A stretch of 64,000 bases of DNA, taken from NCBI GenBank assembly GCA_029378245.1, contig JARKIF010000001.1, positions 4,464,001 to 4,528,000 of the forward strand, in the 5' to 3' direction. Numbering within the stretch: the first letter of the stretch is position 1; the number at the start of each line of letters is the position of its first letter. Source of the DNA: Roridomyces roridus (taxonomy: Eukaryota; Basidiomycota; Agaricomycetes; Agaricales; Mycenaceae). The position numbers and the translations under genes are program-made. Below the pieces are notes generated by a model. That model was not told the DNA's origin and made no database searches. It worked only from the letters and a program-made list of their open reading frames with translations. This document shows positions 34,085-45,171 of the stretch, piece after piece.

Positions 34085-36690
34085 GCGATGCTGTTAAAGT
34101 GTATGAGCATCCAGAGTAGCTCAAGTGAGTTGCACTACTACCTTTAGGGAGGATGAGATGATGATGGTCGGAGACAGACTCGGAGCTTGTCGATCAACAC
34201 TGCTTGTCACCACCATGGCCCGGACCCGCGAATTGCTCTTTTCCATTGAATGCCAGTCAATAACACGGCATCCAGCGAGCGGATGCCCAAGACATCGTCT
34301 GGGAAGACTTGGGTCGGACGACGATAGATCTTTTGCGGACCTTGGCTTTCTCAGTGCGTGCCACCGTGGCTGGTGGCTCTCTTCGCCAACGCTTCCCTCC
34401 AGAGCAAGTGCTGAGGAGTTCTACTTTTTGAAACGACTCATTTTGTGCTGGGCGTGAATGCGGGTCTACAAGGTGCGTCCTGACTATCTCTCTTGTCCGC
34501 CAGATCTGACCGGCTACTCAGCTAGCCAGCAGGACGGGACGATTCTCCCGGAAGGCCCTTTCGCGAGTCTGACTCTGCTACATCAGGAAAAAGCCACCTG
34601 GTTAGGTAGCACTCCCGAGTCTCCGGAGGCTCAGTAGCCCGGTAGTCAAGTACCCCCTTACTGTGTACTACCAAGCTGCCTCCAACTGCTACCAGTGCTA
34701 CTGAACAGCGGGCTACTGAGGCTACTGTTACTCCAGTGCAGGGAGGAGCTGACCCTAACAGAATTCACAAGGTTCAAAAGAAACACTGGGTGCTGTTCTA
34801 CTGGAGTGACCAAGGTCAGATTGAGTTAGGAATTTAATTAAAGGAATGCAGGCGGCGGGACTCGAACTCATGACATTTGTAAAGAAACAACTAAACAACT
34901 ACACTAAGTACGCATTGCAGATGGTGTGCATGTCTGCTCCACATCGGGTAACCGCATGCCACTCCATTGTCTCTCCAACCACAACTACCTCTGGAAAATA
35001 CATATCCTGTAGTGAATTTGAACTGGATGTGGAAGTTGAAAGCACAGGCACAAGACTGAGCTCAAGTAGAAGTTGGCCTGTTAGCCAATGTCTTCACTGT
35101 TACTTGAACTTACTTAGGCAAGGTCATTTTTGTTAGTGAGGGGGATGTGCACATTGAATCATTTGGGCACTCTGTAAAGAGGTTTCATCCAGAGGGATGA
35201 GAAAATGAGGCAAACAAGTGCTATCAGCCAGCCAGCCCAATGCTATAAAAATGCTATTGTTTCTACCAAGTCAACACAGGCAGGCAATCAAGTGCTACTG
35301 AGACATTAGTGTGAAGCTATCTGGGCTACTGAGTTTGAGGGCGTAGATATCTAAGCTACTGGGTTAGAGGGTATGGTTACTGAAGCTACCAAGTGCTACT
35401 GGACTCCCCACTCAGAGCTACCAAGAGCTACTGAGCCGCGCACTCAATGCTACCATGGCTACTGGAGCTATCAGACCTACCTACCGCTCGGTGGGAGCTA
35501 CCTAACAAAAGTGTGTTTCCTGATGTACTCAGATTCCCACATCGCACGGCGGCGAACGTAGGGCGATCTCAGCTCCACGGCTCTGCAGCTGCCCATGCCT
35601 TTCTGTCTACCTTATCCATGTGCATCCAGTCGACCCTTGCGTCCCGTCGTGCGATGACTTCAAGGCTCCAGCTGGTACCTTCATTCTCCATTGTATCCGG
35701 ATCCGGGGCGGGCTCGTATTGCAGTCGTGCTCGCCGTGACGTGGCATCGATCTTTGCTTTTCTCGCTCGCCGACGAATGCGTCGTGGCCTGAGAGGAAGC
35801 CGCTGGTGCCTCCACCTTGTCTCCCTCGGGAGCGTGGCTCGCGCTAGCCCTGGCTTTGCCCTATGTCATCGGTCAGACGGCCGGTTCTCGCAGACGCTCC
35901 CGTCTCCCGACTCACTCGGGTGTGGGCAGGCCATCGTCGCTGGCTTCTCTGCGACCGTTACCCAAAGACCTCCCCAATCGCGTTGTCGCTTTACCCCTTC
36001 GTTATCTGCTCCGCTGGCTGCCGTCCACAGCCCCTCCCAGCAGGCATGCATCACGATCGTCAGGACCTCTTTGCGCATCCGACGATGACGACCGTCCCCG
36101 CCTGTTTGTCTTTCCACGAGCTCGCTGGCGCTCTGTACTCCCGCGCTCCTTACTCTCATCCCCGCACGGCCTTTTCGTCTGGTGCTTTCCTGCCCATCTC
36201 CACCCCACCGCCTTCCGCGTCCCTCCGCCGTCTATTGAGTCGATGTCCACTCGATGAGGGCCAAAGGCTGATCATGGGTCATTCTGCGTTGGCACAAACG
36301 CTCGCTGGCACCCCTCGCCACGGGAATGACTACGCTCGGCCTGCCCGCCCCGCTGCGTTTTCTCTGCCACGGTTGCGTCATGATCCATTGCTGTCTGTGC
36401 CGAGTGCATCATGACTGGGGCTTCTTCGCAATCGACTCATCGCTACCCGCAGTCTTGCCACTCCTCGCTTCCACCGCTGCTGATCCTTCGTATACGGTAT
36501 CATGCTGCGGTCAGTTTCGGGCTCTCGGGTGGACACGGCGCCCTGACGTGCGCTATGGCGCCCACAGCGCGTAGTACCATTGTGTATCTTACCCATAATC
36601 GACTCTGCCTCAACGACTTGCCCTATTTGGAAGTGAGCATTTGGTGTTGATCATTGTTTGCATCCCGGCTGAGACTCGGCACGCCATCCT
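34085..36690. repeat. GC-rich duplicated block, copy B
   Basis: It can be aligned with 22,276-23,770 from the F-box 5' flank to the shared end TTGTTTGCATCCCGGC. It is interrupted by the element at 34,581-35,525. Identity is moderate, so the duplication is not recent. No gene is visible in it. Confidence 0.6.
34581..35525. mobile_element. Tc1/mariner-like non-autonomous element (945 bp)
   Basis: Inverted repeats begin CATCAGGAAA and contain a second perfectly inverted block GTTAGGTAGC about 20 nt further in. Flanking TA dinucleotides (34,579-34,580 and 35,526-35,527) fit a TA target duplication. Copy A of the surrounding block (near 22,765) has CTCTGCTAC without the insert. The interior is full of GCTACTG and CTACCA hexamer-like repeats near both ends. 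No transposase frame. Confidence 0.7.
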
Positions 36691-36712
36691 AAACTAGAAA
36701 ACTTGTTTCAAA

Positions 36713-37704
36713 TTGCCCACAACTCCACTTCCCGATGAGGAAGGTGATGAGGCAGTGTCTTTTGGATCATTTTGATCAGAACAGTCTGTAAATTGATTGC
36801 CGTCTGCAGATAATTTAAAAAAATTACAAGTCCGCTGACAATGAAAATCGCAAGCTTTAGGCTAGCTATTATTGTGTGTACACGGGAACGGGCGACGGGA
36901 CGGGGACGGGGTATGTGACATACTACTACTATATGTAAGGTGCGAGGCATGGTGCGCTCGCTGCGGGTAACGTCAGGGGCAACGTCAGGGGCGGGGCAGC
37001 TTCGAGTGTGCGCAAGCTAGTCAGACCTAGGAGGACGGCGTCAACAGTCGTGGTGCCTGGGCCTCCTGAGCTGAGGGCGGGGCTTGACCGTCAGCGGCTG
37101 GACGATCTCAATGTCTCGATGTCGCTGTGGTCGGGCGAGATGGGCGGGAAGGGGCACGTGCATTCGGGGTGAGAGGGGCCGTTCCTGGAGCGCGAGCCGA
37201 CATATTACAGGTCGTGGTGGGCGACAGAGGCGGGAGGAATGACCGTCAAAGCGTCGTGGGGCGCTGCTGGCCGTGCTTGATTTAGCGATACCGAGTGTGG
37301 GGTGGGTGGGCTGTCGGGCTGCTGTCCGCTGGGGAAGGTGTAAAAGAGCTTCCCATGGCTCTTTGTGCCCTGGGGAACGAGTTTGGTCAATGGCGGGAAT
37401 GAAATGGAGGGGATACTGCGACGCACGAGTCTCGAGAGGACACCCCTCGCCCTTCAGCCGCAGTGTCTCGCTCAAACACAATAGACAGTAGAAAGAGCGC
37501 TCGAGCGGTCGTTGATATCGTACATGGCTGGCGGGAGGGTGGTGGGGACGTGGCGGTTTGGCGCAGGAAAGAGTGAGGATGGAAGCGAGAGGCAAGCGAG
37601 CCACAACAAAGGGCGGCGAGAATACGGCAGCACAGATGGCCGAAGAGCTGGCCGAGAACAGCGCCACCATCACCTTCCTCATTGGGAAGTGGAGCTGTGG
37701 GCAA
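36713..37704. mobile_element. TIR element (about 990 bp)
   Basis: Inverted repeats of about 37 bp at the two ends (TTGCCCACARCTCCACTTCC inward, plus GATGAGGAAGGTGATG with small differences). A 3-bp flank AAT is possible on both sides but is weak evidence. Internal frames show no transposase motif. Confidence 0.55.
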
Positions 37705-37763
37705 ATACCAACAGTGAACTAGAAAAGAGCGAAGACAGGCACAGCCCCAAAAGTCACGGGACT

Positions 37764-37931
37764 TCGGTACCGAGGAATGATGGCCGCGGCCAAGTCAACC
37801 AACGTTATTGACGGCACTTGACGGCGGTTGGCGGCCGCTTCCACCGCCGGGGTTAACAATGCATAATGCATTAGCGCGCGCGTACTTTTTCGGTACCGAG
37901 GAATGACGGCCGCGGCCAAGTCAACCAACGT
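37764..37931 (+). repeat. 41-bp direct repeat pair
   Basis: A 41-bp unit at 37,764-37,804 (CGGTACCGAGGAATGATGGC at its start) recurs at 37,891-37,931 with one mismatch, 86 bp apart. Confidence 0.8.
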
Positions 37932-38682
37932 ACTGTATGTACGTACACCTCTGTAAATGTTACATACATTTGCCTGGCCCTCTCCCAAATCCTCGAGGCT
38001 CCCCCGGCTTCCTCATCTCAAGGTTGCCTAAAAGTGGTGGCCTCAGCCCATGATAGTTGTATGGCTGAGCAGTGAAATACCTGACATCCACCAAGTAATT
38101 TCTTCGGGAACCTGATGCACTTTGCCAGGCAATGGCACGGTCATGGCCACCATGGCATGCGGCCATAACTCTCGGGTAAGCCGCCAAGCCAGGCAACATG
38201 CCGTGGACACCGGGAGAGGCTGCATTCTTCAGACTTCAACCGTGAGTAGGTTCAATTCACCCTGTTGAGCAGTAAATCATATCAATTCAACCAGGAATTC
38301 CTATCATACGGCAGAAAGCTGCCACCTGCCACCATCTCAGCCATTGACCTTCAAGTTCAACACTGATGATGAACTTTATGCTACCTGTAACTGGAAGGCG
38401 GCTGAGGCAGTCATTTAACACCAGAGACCTTGCCTCAACTTTATGTACAATGTATGTCCTATTTCCCATTGATCCACCTGGCAGTCCAATATCCACACTT
38501 ATGTGCACAGGAGTGGAACTCTCCAGGATACTCCCAAAGCTACTCAACAGCGAACAAACCCTGTCCAGTGTCCACAGCAATGCAGTTCTCACCTGTCATG
38601 ACTCCAAACTCACTTTTTCACATCACTCTTACAGGTCCAATGCCCATTTTACCCCCAGAATACAGCAGTCAAAAAATTAAAT

Positions 38683-38974
38683 GGTTCAACCCGTAACGTA
38701 CAAAACCCGTACCGGTTACTGTACTATTTCAACCGCATCTTCGGTCACGCGTCACAGCGACGGCCGAAATGAAGGTGGAAAATAGGTGTCCCGTGTCACA
38801 GGCCTCTCCTCCTGCCCCAAAAGGCAATGATACCATCAAAAATTCCGGGCCGCCTTCGGCGGCCTTCCTTATATGGTAATTCGAATGTTGAAAAAGTGAA
38901 GGATGAAGGTCACAGGTCACAGTGGTCGAAGATCCGGTTGAAATAGTACAGTACCCGCGGTTTCGCGTTGAACC
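38683..38974. mobile_element. Small TIR element / MITE (292 bp)
   Basis: Left GGTTCAACCCG and right CGCGTTGAACC are inverted. Further in, TACTGTACTATTTCAACCG is inverted almost perfectly, followed by an ATCTTCG block. No clear target duplication and no coding capacity. Confidence 0.65.
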
Positions 38975-40654
38975 GCGACCGCGGGTGGTTCGCAGGTTCC
39001 ATACCCGATGGGTTTTTTCTGCAACGCAAGAGTCAACTTGAGGGAAAGGTGAAGAAACCACCTTTCTCTATGCCTTGATTCAAATTGCAACCCAAGATTA
39101 GGCCAAGTTCAGTTCATCTTGACATCATTGATGGTAGATAAATGAATTGCAGTTGGCGTGAATCGATCCTGGATGCATCAGCAGCCAATCGAGTTGGATG
39201 AGAAAACAATCACGGCAGCAGGCTTGCCGAGTGATGGCCGTGCTCAGTCGACGGTGACCCGCAGGTTTGCAGGTTGTGCAACGTCTCGACTCTCGACGTG
39301 CAACTGGGGAAATTCATTTTTTCACATCAATTTCACATTCCTGCCGTCCACAGGTGACAGGCAGTCTGGCCCAATGCCCAATTGGAACCCCAGAAAACAG
39401 CTGTGAAAATTAAAATGTTTAGCCTGCATCCATCTCGACTCTCAACGCGCAAGACTGAAGGCTGACACCTGTAAACTGATAACCAAGTTCAAACTTCATG
39501 GAGAACTTGAAGTCACATTCACACATCAGAAATCACACGGGATCAGATCAAGTAGCCTTATTTGGCAAATCAGCATCTCGGATTGCTCTCAGATCGGCTC
39601 TGGACTCTGGATTGGGGAAATTCCTTGGACATGTCGAGCCTGAAAATTGTCCATCGCAGTGGTGTCACCTGAACCCCATGTTCAAAATTTGGTCTAAATA
39701 CGCAGTAACAATCCAACCCCTGAGATTCAGCAGCGCACCCCCCGGGGTTTGGGGCAGAGCCCCAACAAGCTGTTGACCCGCTGTAGGTAGGGGCTGAGCG
39801 CCAGCGAGTGCCCCTGCCGAAGGCAGGGTCATTAAGCTTGTCTTTCCTGATGCATCCGGATGTTTGATCATGCGTCCACAATTTGGATAATATGCGTGGC
39901 TCATCAGAGAGCTTGACCTTACAACCTCGGGGTGAGGACGCGAGGACGTGTCAACAATGCCTGCAATTGCCCAACCAGTTACCTGCGGCCGCAACTGTCA
40001 AGCAGAGAGATGGTGGGTGTGGGAGGCATGGCCACCGCGGGAGGAGAACTTTTCAGCCTTAAGACGATGTCGAGAAGGGGATGGGAACAAAACAGGATCG
40101 TGCAAAGATCCAGCATCATGCGTCATGATCATCAGCGTGATTCACACTTTGTTCCGGGCCGCCACTGTCCACAGTTCTTGCGACGCCCAATCTTGAAGAC
40201 GGCGACTCTCGGCCGCGGGTTGGGAGCACATTCCACATGCGACATGTTGAAATGAGCCCCGAAAGGATTTATGACGACCTGCAAGATGGGGAATCTCGTT
40301 GCAAATGCTGTGGAGGGCAGTATGCCACGAAAGACTGTACTCAAGTTGTCCCAATGACCTCCTTGACATCCAACACTTCCTCTTGTCATGATCAACACAA
40401 GATCCAGGTCTTGACGAGCTCACGAGGATGGTTACCTCTCTCACTGTTCGCGCCACCGAGTTACCAACTCGCGTTTCCCATACTACCTGATTCAAATTTG
40501 GCCTCCGCTCTCATTCACGGCGGGCTTTAGACCTTCGTCTCACCAGATGGACGGGCGTCCTTTGACGCAATTCAAGCCAAGTCGAGCCACGGAAGGCCTG
40601 GCCAAACTTGACCCATATCTCCTTGACGGGGAAACAATCTGCGGTCATCAAGAT
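38975..40654. other. Repeat-rich intergenic region
   Basis: No gene is supported. Hairpin-prone GC blocks occur near 39,737-39,830 (GGGGTTTGGGGCAGAGCCCC). The part from about 39,980 is related to 23,860-24,450, the upstream flank of membrane-protein paralogue 3, and so belongs to the duplicated module. The stretch near 39,300-39,410 resembles 38,600-38,680. Confidence 0.45.
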
Positions 40655-40713
40655 GAACAGTGATTCTATTTCTGAATACTTCTCAGAATTGACGTGCCCG
40701 TATACTTATAAGA
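40655..40713 (+). promoter_or_regulatory. Conserved promoter block of membrane-protein paralogue 4
   Basis: GAACAGTGATTCTATTTCTG at 40,655 and a TATA-like ACTTATAAG at 40,705-40,713 parallel the block at 24,376-24,432. The TATA is about 50 bp before the ATG. Confidence 0.4.
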
Positions 40714-40761
40714 GATGTGTGGGTGCCAGTTTGCCCGCCCGCTCCATCGGTCTCTCTACCT

Positions 40762-43242
40762 ATGCCTCACTCTCCGGAAGCTCAAGAACTTCTCAAACCC
40801 CCAACAGAGATGGATGAACTCTTGTAGGCCCAAACACTCGACTGGTTTGCATCCTATTGACACAATCGACAAGCACTTCTGGTCTACAGGACCACCTTCC
40901 GCGCACCTCGGAGTCGGACGACATCAAATTGTCCCTGGAGACGTTGCCCGAATTCGACCCTTACGCGGAACATGCTCCCGGTGGCTATAGCAAGCTTCTG
41001 AGGAAACAATCAACAACCGCATCCACCACGACAACTATAAATGATCTCCAACAGAATCTGGCCGCGACTATAAAAAAGGCCACCAATCTCACATACAGTA
41101 ATGATCACAGTTTTCTACGGCGCTTCAATATCTGCATCTTTCTTCCCGCGCTGGTAACAGCAGTTCTGTGTGCCGGGACGGCGTCAGCGCTCCTTGCGTG
41201 GTTGATTTCGCGCCGCGTCGTGTCCACAGATGACATATCATTCCAAGGCGCCCTTGTCGCTTTCGAGGGGCGTCTAAACGATGTCTCGTGGAGGGGCATT
41301 CTGGTCCATGTCCTGGGTACAAGTCAAGAGGACGCCAGCAGCTCTTCTACTAGTTCCGAGACGACGATGTACGGGCTCGCGATATCGTCAGTTGCGGTGG
41401 GTTGATTGTGACCGCGCTACCAAACAATTCTTGACGTTTTCTTATTCATAGGCGCATCTGATTTCATTCACCCTTCCATTCACTCTGAGCACTTTCGCAT
41501 ATTTGTTGGCAAGTATGTGGGTGCAAGCGCAGACACGCGGTCAAGTCGAAGATCTCCCGACGCCGACGCAATATGGGCACCTGATTGGCCTCTGCGGATC
41601 CTTCGGCCTCATGAGCATCTATGACGCGGGCAAGTATCTATCGAACGGGCGGAAATCCAGGCCTCCCGCATCGGTGACCCTGATTGCCGCGTTCTTTGCA
41701 GCCGTTGTAGCGCTAATGATAACCTACCTATCCTCGTGAGTCTCATGAATTCTCATCCTCGCACGATGCTCAAACTTGTGATCTAGACTTGCGGATCTGT
41801 GGTTACACACAGCTGCGAAAACATTTCCGCATGAGTTCACAACACCCATCGTGGGGACCAGGCTCCCTATGACGGGCAGCATCATTAACACCACGGCATG
41901 CGCGGGTCCCCAGTCTCTCTTCCAAGATACATACTGCAACTGCCAGAACGATATCATCCTCGCACTCGGGATGAACGAAACGAGCCATATGTATGAATTC
42001 AGCGAGTGGGGAAATCCAGACCTGGTCAACGAAGGCGCCGCTGTTCTCAGCAACAACAGCATCACGTCGCAAGTGCAGATCATCGACAATCTTGCAACTC
42101 TACTTCCGCGAGCCCTTCCCAATGGTGTGAAGAATGTGGTATTCAGCACCTTTGCTATGAATGCTACGTGTGCACCCGCCACCTGTCAGCAATCCCCGGC
42201 CGGTACCGGCACCTCTATTGAGATTCTATTCCGCCCCATCAGCTGCCCAGAATTTAAACCACCTTTCGTCGTCAACCAGACCGAGGGAGTGCAAGCCATG
42301 TCGACGCTCAACCAGTTTGACGCTAGCACAAATGCCCTGGTCTTTGATTCATCCGGACCACTGGTGGAGAACTCCATAGGATACACCCCAGGATACACCT
42401 TAAACTCTACACTCAATCCAGCGGGTGTCCTGGTCGAATTAGCTTACGACGGAGTGAACCCGCCGGTCGCCGCACCCGTGGACCAGCCTGGTTGGTACAC
42501 CTCCGGAGTGCGGGACACTGCTTATCACATGTTCTACATCAGCCGCTGCGTCCTCGACGTGTGGAACGTCACAATTTCCTACACTGCTCCCGCAGATGGA
42601 AGCACAGCGCCAAGTTTCACGATAGCCTCCGACTATCCAGTGGCTCGTACTAATTTCAACACCACATCGGCGCTCCTCGGCGCCCTCGACGCGGCATATT
42701 CGGTCGTACTGGCCTCTCGCTTGAGCACTAGCCTCCAGGGCTCTTTGAACGTCAGTTCTGACGACTTCAGTCAGATACTGGCGGGAAACTTGTCGCAGGG
42801 TATATTGGCCCTCGCAGCGCCCCTGACCGAGCGAACCAGGTCTGTTCAGGGTGAGGCGGTAACCTCTGCCACTGTGAGCCGATACCCGCTCGCACCACTA
42901 TGTGTGGTCCTTGCCCTCATATACGGGTATTCGGCGCTGGCGCTGGGTGTTGGGGTCGCTGCCTGTTTGTTACCTTCTCGCGTGATAAGCGACCGGGAGA
43001 TGGACGGTGGCGGGGAGGGCAAATCAACTCGAGAACTCGACCTGGTACATTCACGCCTGACGAAACCTCGGATGTGCATCGCTGATCGCTTTGATGACGA
43101 TTCGGCGGTTGAGGAGGTCCAGCGGCTGGGGGTTGGGTTGACGAATAGTGGCAGAGATACGGATGGTTGCAATGACAAGATTTTCAGGCGCAACTCGCGG
43201 CGGTTCAAAGTGGATACGGTGGGCAATTTGGAGGACATTTGA
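40762..43242 (+). CDS. Four-pass membrane protein with large glycosylated ectodomain, paralogue 4
   Basis: Exons are 40762-40823, 40874-41396, 41452-41735 and 41787-43242 (774 aa). Exon 1 (MPHSPEAQELLKPPTEMDE) aligns with paralogue 3. The first intron uses the donor GTAGGC and the acceptor CGACAAG, chosen because it restores the LFTS...QD match with paralogue 3. The N-tail motif is FDPYAEHAPGG. TM1-TM3, the ectodomain with multiple Asn-X-Thr sites, TM4 (YPLAPLCVVLALIYGYSALA) and a tail with LDLVHSRLTKPRMCIAD ending VDTVGNLEDI are all present. It has the longest ectodomain of the four. A disrupted F-box gene follows at 43.6 kb. Confidence 0.8.
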
Positions 43243-43553
43243 TCTTAGTTGGAATCTACATGAGAAGTCCGAAGTGCTATTCAAATCTCTACAATGAAAT
43301 TCGTCCAATTAGAGGTTGAAGCTGTATTCATTCCGCGTTCAAGTTTATACAAGTACTGCGCCTCAAAAAATAGTATGAGTGGCGCTTAGCTTCGTCATGT
43401 GTCGTTGATCATGTGATCGCGTCAGTGTTTACATTTCCCATGCACTGCCATTGGTGCCTTGCTTTCTACCACCACAACAACTCGTCCATCTTTCGTACGT
43501 GCATACCATCTTCCCGTCATCCGTCATTGAGATACATACCCAGCGCGCGGTGC

Positions 43554-44961
43554 ATGCTTCACCAGCAAAGTGCTCTGGAGACCCCGGAGCTTTTGGATCA
43601 GGTCTTGAGCTTCGTCGATGCGACCAAGGATCTCTGCGCGTCCGCACTGGTGCATAGCTCGTGGGCTCATGCGGCACAGGCTATACTATTCTCGGACATC
43701 GGGGGCCTATCTGTGGAGGCCCAGAGACTACTCAGTCTGCTGTTGCCAATACTGGAGGAATCACCTCGCCTCCCCCGACTCGTGAGGAAGCTCTACCTCG
43801 TGCGACCCTCATCGACGGATCTGGGACGGCTTGCAAACATTCAATTCCCTTGTCTTGCCACTCTGTTCCTCACCGCTATTTCAATCTCCAGCGAGGCGGA
43901 CACTGTCGGGACACAGAAATTGCTCCAGAACCCGTGTCTTCTGTCGATTAGCGTCAACGGCGACTTTGTACGCGAGGAGCATTTCCTGAGGATCTGGCAC
44001 GGGTGCACTGAAACCATCAAACATCTTTCGTATTACTCATCGGGCAACCGTGAGTTTGCTTTTGTACCCAGTGAAACACATAGACCTCCGAGACGAATCA
44101 AGCTCGAGTCTGTTGGATTATGAAGCATTCAGCCACATGCCCGAGCCTCGGAGAATATTCGGGGCTGTGTTGGGCTGCGCTCGACTACGGATTACAGACC
44201 AAGGACTGCGGCGCAGCATGGGGATTAGTATATATACAGTAGCTAGAGAGGGAGATTCCTCACGAGCTTGGGACCCCCCGGCTTCACCGCCATCGTGTAA
44301 ATCTTATTCTTTGAAGCAGAATTATTAGGGATCGAACTCCCTTGCATCAGAAACTACAACAGAGTCCTTCCACCCCGCAGATGAAAAGACCGAGCAAACC
44401 CGACTGTGGCTGCAGCATCCCAGTTGTCCATTCGATGTCTCCTCTCTCAAAGCGTTCCAAACTGGGGACAGGACCGGTGATTTTCTCGAAACCGTCCTGG
44501 CTCCTGCACTTGGAACAATAGAGGTATTTTCCACCACTGTATGTGACGATTTTTCGCCTCTTGTTGTTCAAAAGTGCTGATATCATCTTAGCATTGGTGG
44601 TACACGAATTTCGAGCTCCCTCATCATCTCCGCCCATCCCAGATCAGTATAGCCATGCCCTTCTCCGTCGACGCCGGCTTTGGATTCATCCGTACCATAC
44701 ACCCAGAAAATAGGCATCACCTCAAGGCGGCTCGGTTGATTTTCGGAGGTACGTAGCGGACATCGCAACGCGGAAAGGTTGAACGAATTCCACTTTTACA
44801 GGTCCAACTCTCCGCAGATTGCGAAAACCCGACGTGCAACAGCTGATTGGCAATCTATCGACTATCCGCAACGACTTTCCCAATTGGAGATCGTTTACCT
44901 CGCTGTTCCGTTCGAGAGCGAACGGTTGAAGATGAAATTTGGAGAATTGGACGCAGAGTAA
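43554..44961 (+). pseudogene. F-box-like / leucine-rich gene killed by a solo LTR and a frameshift
   Basis: It starts MLHQQSALETPELLDQVLSFVD with ALVHSSWAHAAQAILFSDI, co-linear with the intact gene at 28,224-29,398. After RRIKLESV the coding sequence is broken by the solo LTR at 44,111-44,361. It then resumes with FHPADEKTEQTRLWLQHPSC, keeps both family introns (after IEVFSTT and near AARLIFG) and reaches the last exon. There a single-base deletion near 44,885 shifts the frame to an early stop at 44,927. Two independent lesions make this a true pseudogene. Confidence 0.85.
44111..44361. mobile_element. Solo LTR (251 bp) inside the F-box pseudogene
   Basis: The termini TGTTGGATTATG...CTACAACA have TG...CA ends and a 5-bp inverted TGTTG/CAACA. 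A perfect 5-bp target duplication GAGTC flanks it (44,106-44,110 and 44,362-44,366). A TATATATA sits near the middle. The intact paralogue at 28.2 kb lacks the insert. The termini suggest a Ty1/copia-type LTR, unrelated to the one at 31,341. Confidence 0.9.
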
Positions 44962-45114
44962 TGCGTCTTGTCGGTAGGACTCTTCTGATAGTGCATGAAT
45001 CCATTTCAGGACTCAGTCCTGTTTTGTTCCTCTGATCGAGTCGGACCATCTTACTTGTCTTATCTCGTTTTCGGTTCCCGGAAGCGGACTCAAGTGGACG
45101 ACAAAGATCGAATC

Positions 45115-45171
45115 GGAGTCGAACCGGGCAAGTCTTAGCGCCTCAAGAGCAGTTGCTGTCCAATTGTGCCA
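45115..45171 (-). repeat. tRNA-derived SINE head (best preserved)
   Basis: On the minus strand TGGCACAATTGGACAGC (A-box type) is followed about 35 nt later by GCCCGGTTCGACTCC (B box). The two boxes resemble a fungal tRNA-Arg, but the anticodon arm and acceptor stem do not pair. A further B box lies at 45,238-45,247. It sits downstream of the F-box pseudogene exactly as the copy at 29.68 kb sits downstream of the intact gene. Confidence 0.55.

Noticed and set aside
37041..37682. 213-codon minus-strand frame inside the 990-bp TIR element
   Set aside because: Composition is Pro/His/Arg-rich without any transposase motif, and other frames are equally open.
39737..39830. Hairpin around GGGGTTTGGGGCAGAGCCCC as a bacterial terminator or sign of contamination
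   Set aside because: The same region aligns with fungal duplicated flank, there is no T-run, and no prokaryotic gene is nearby.
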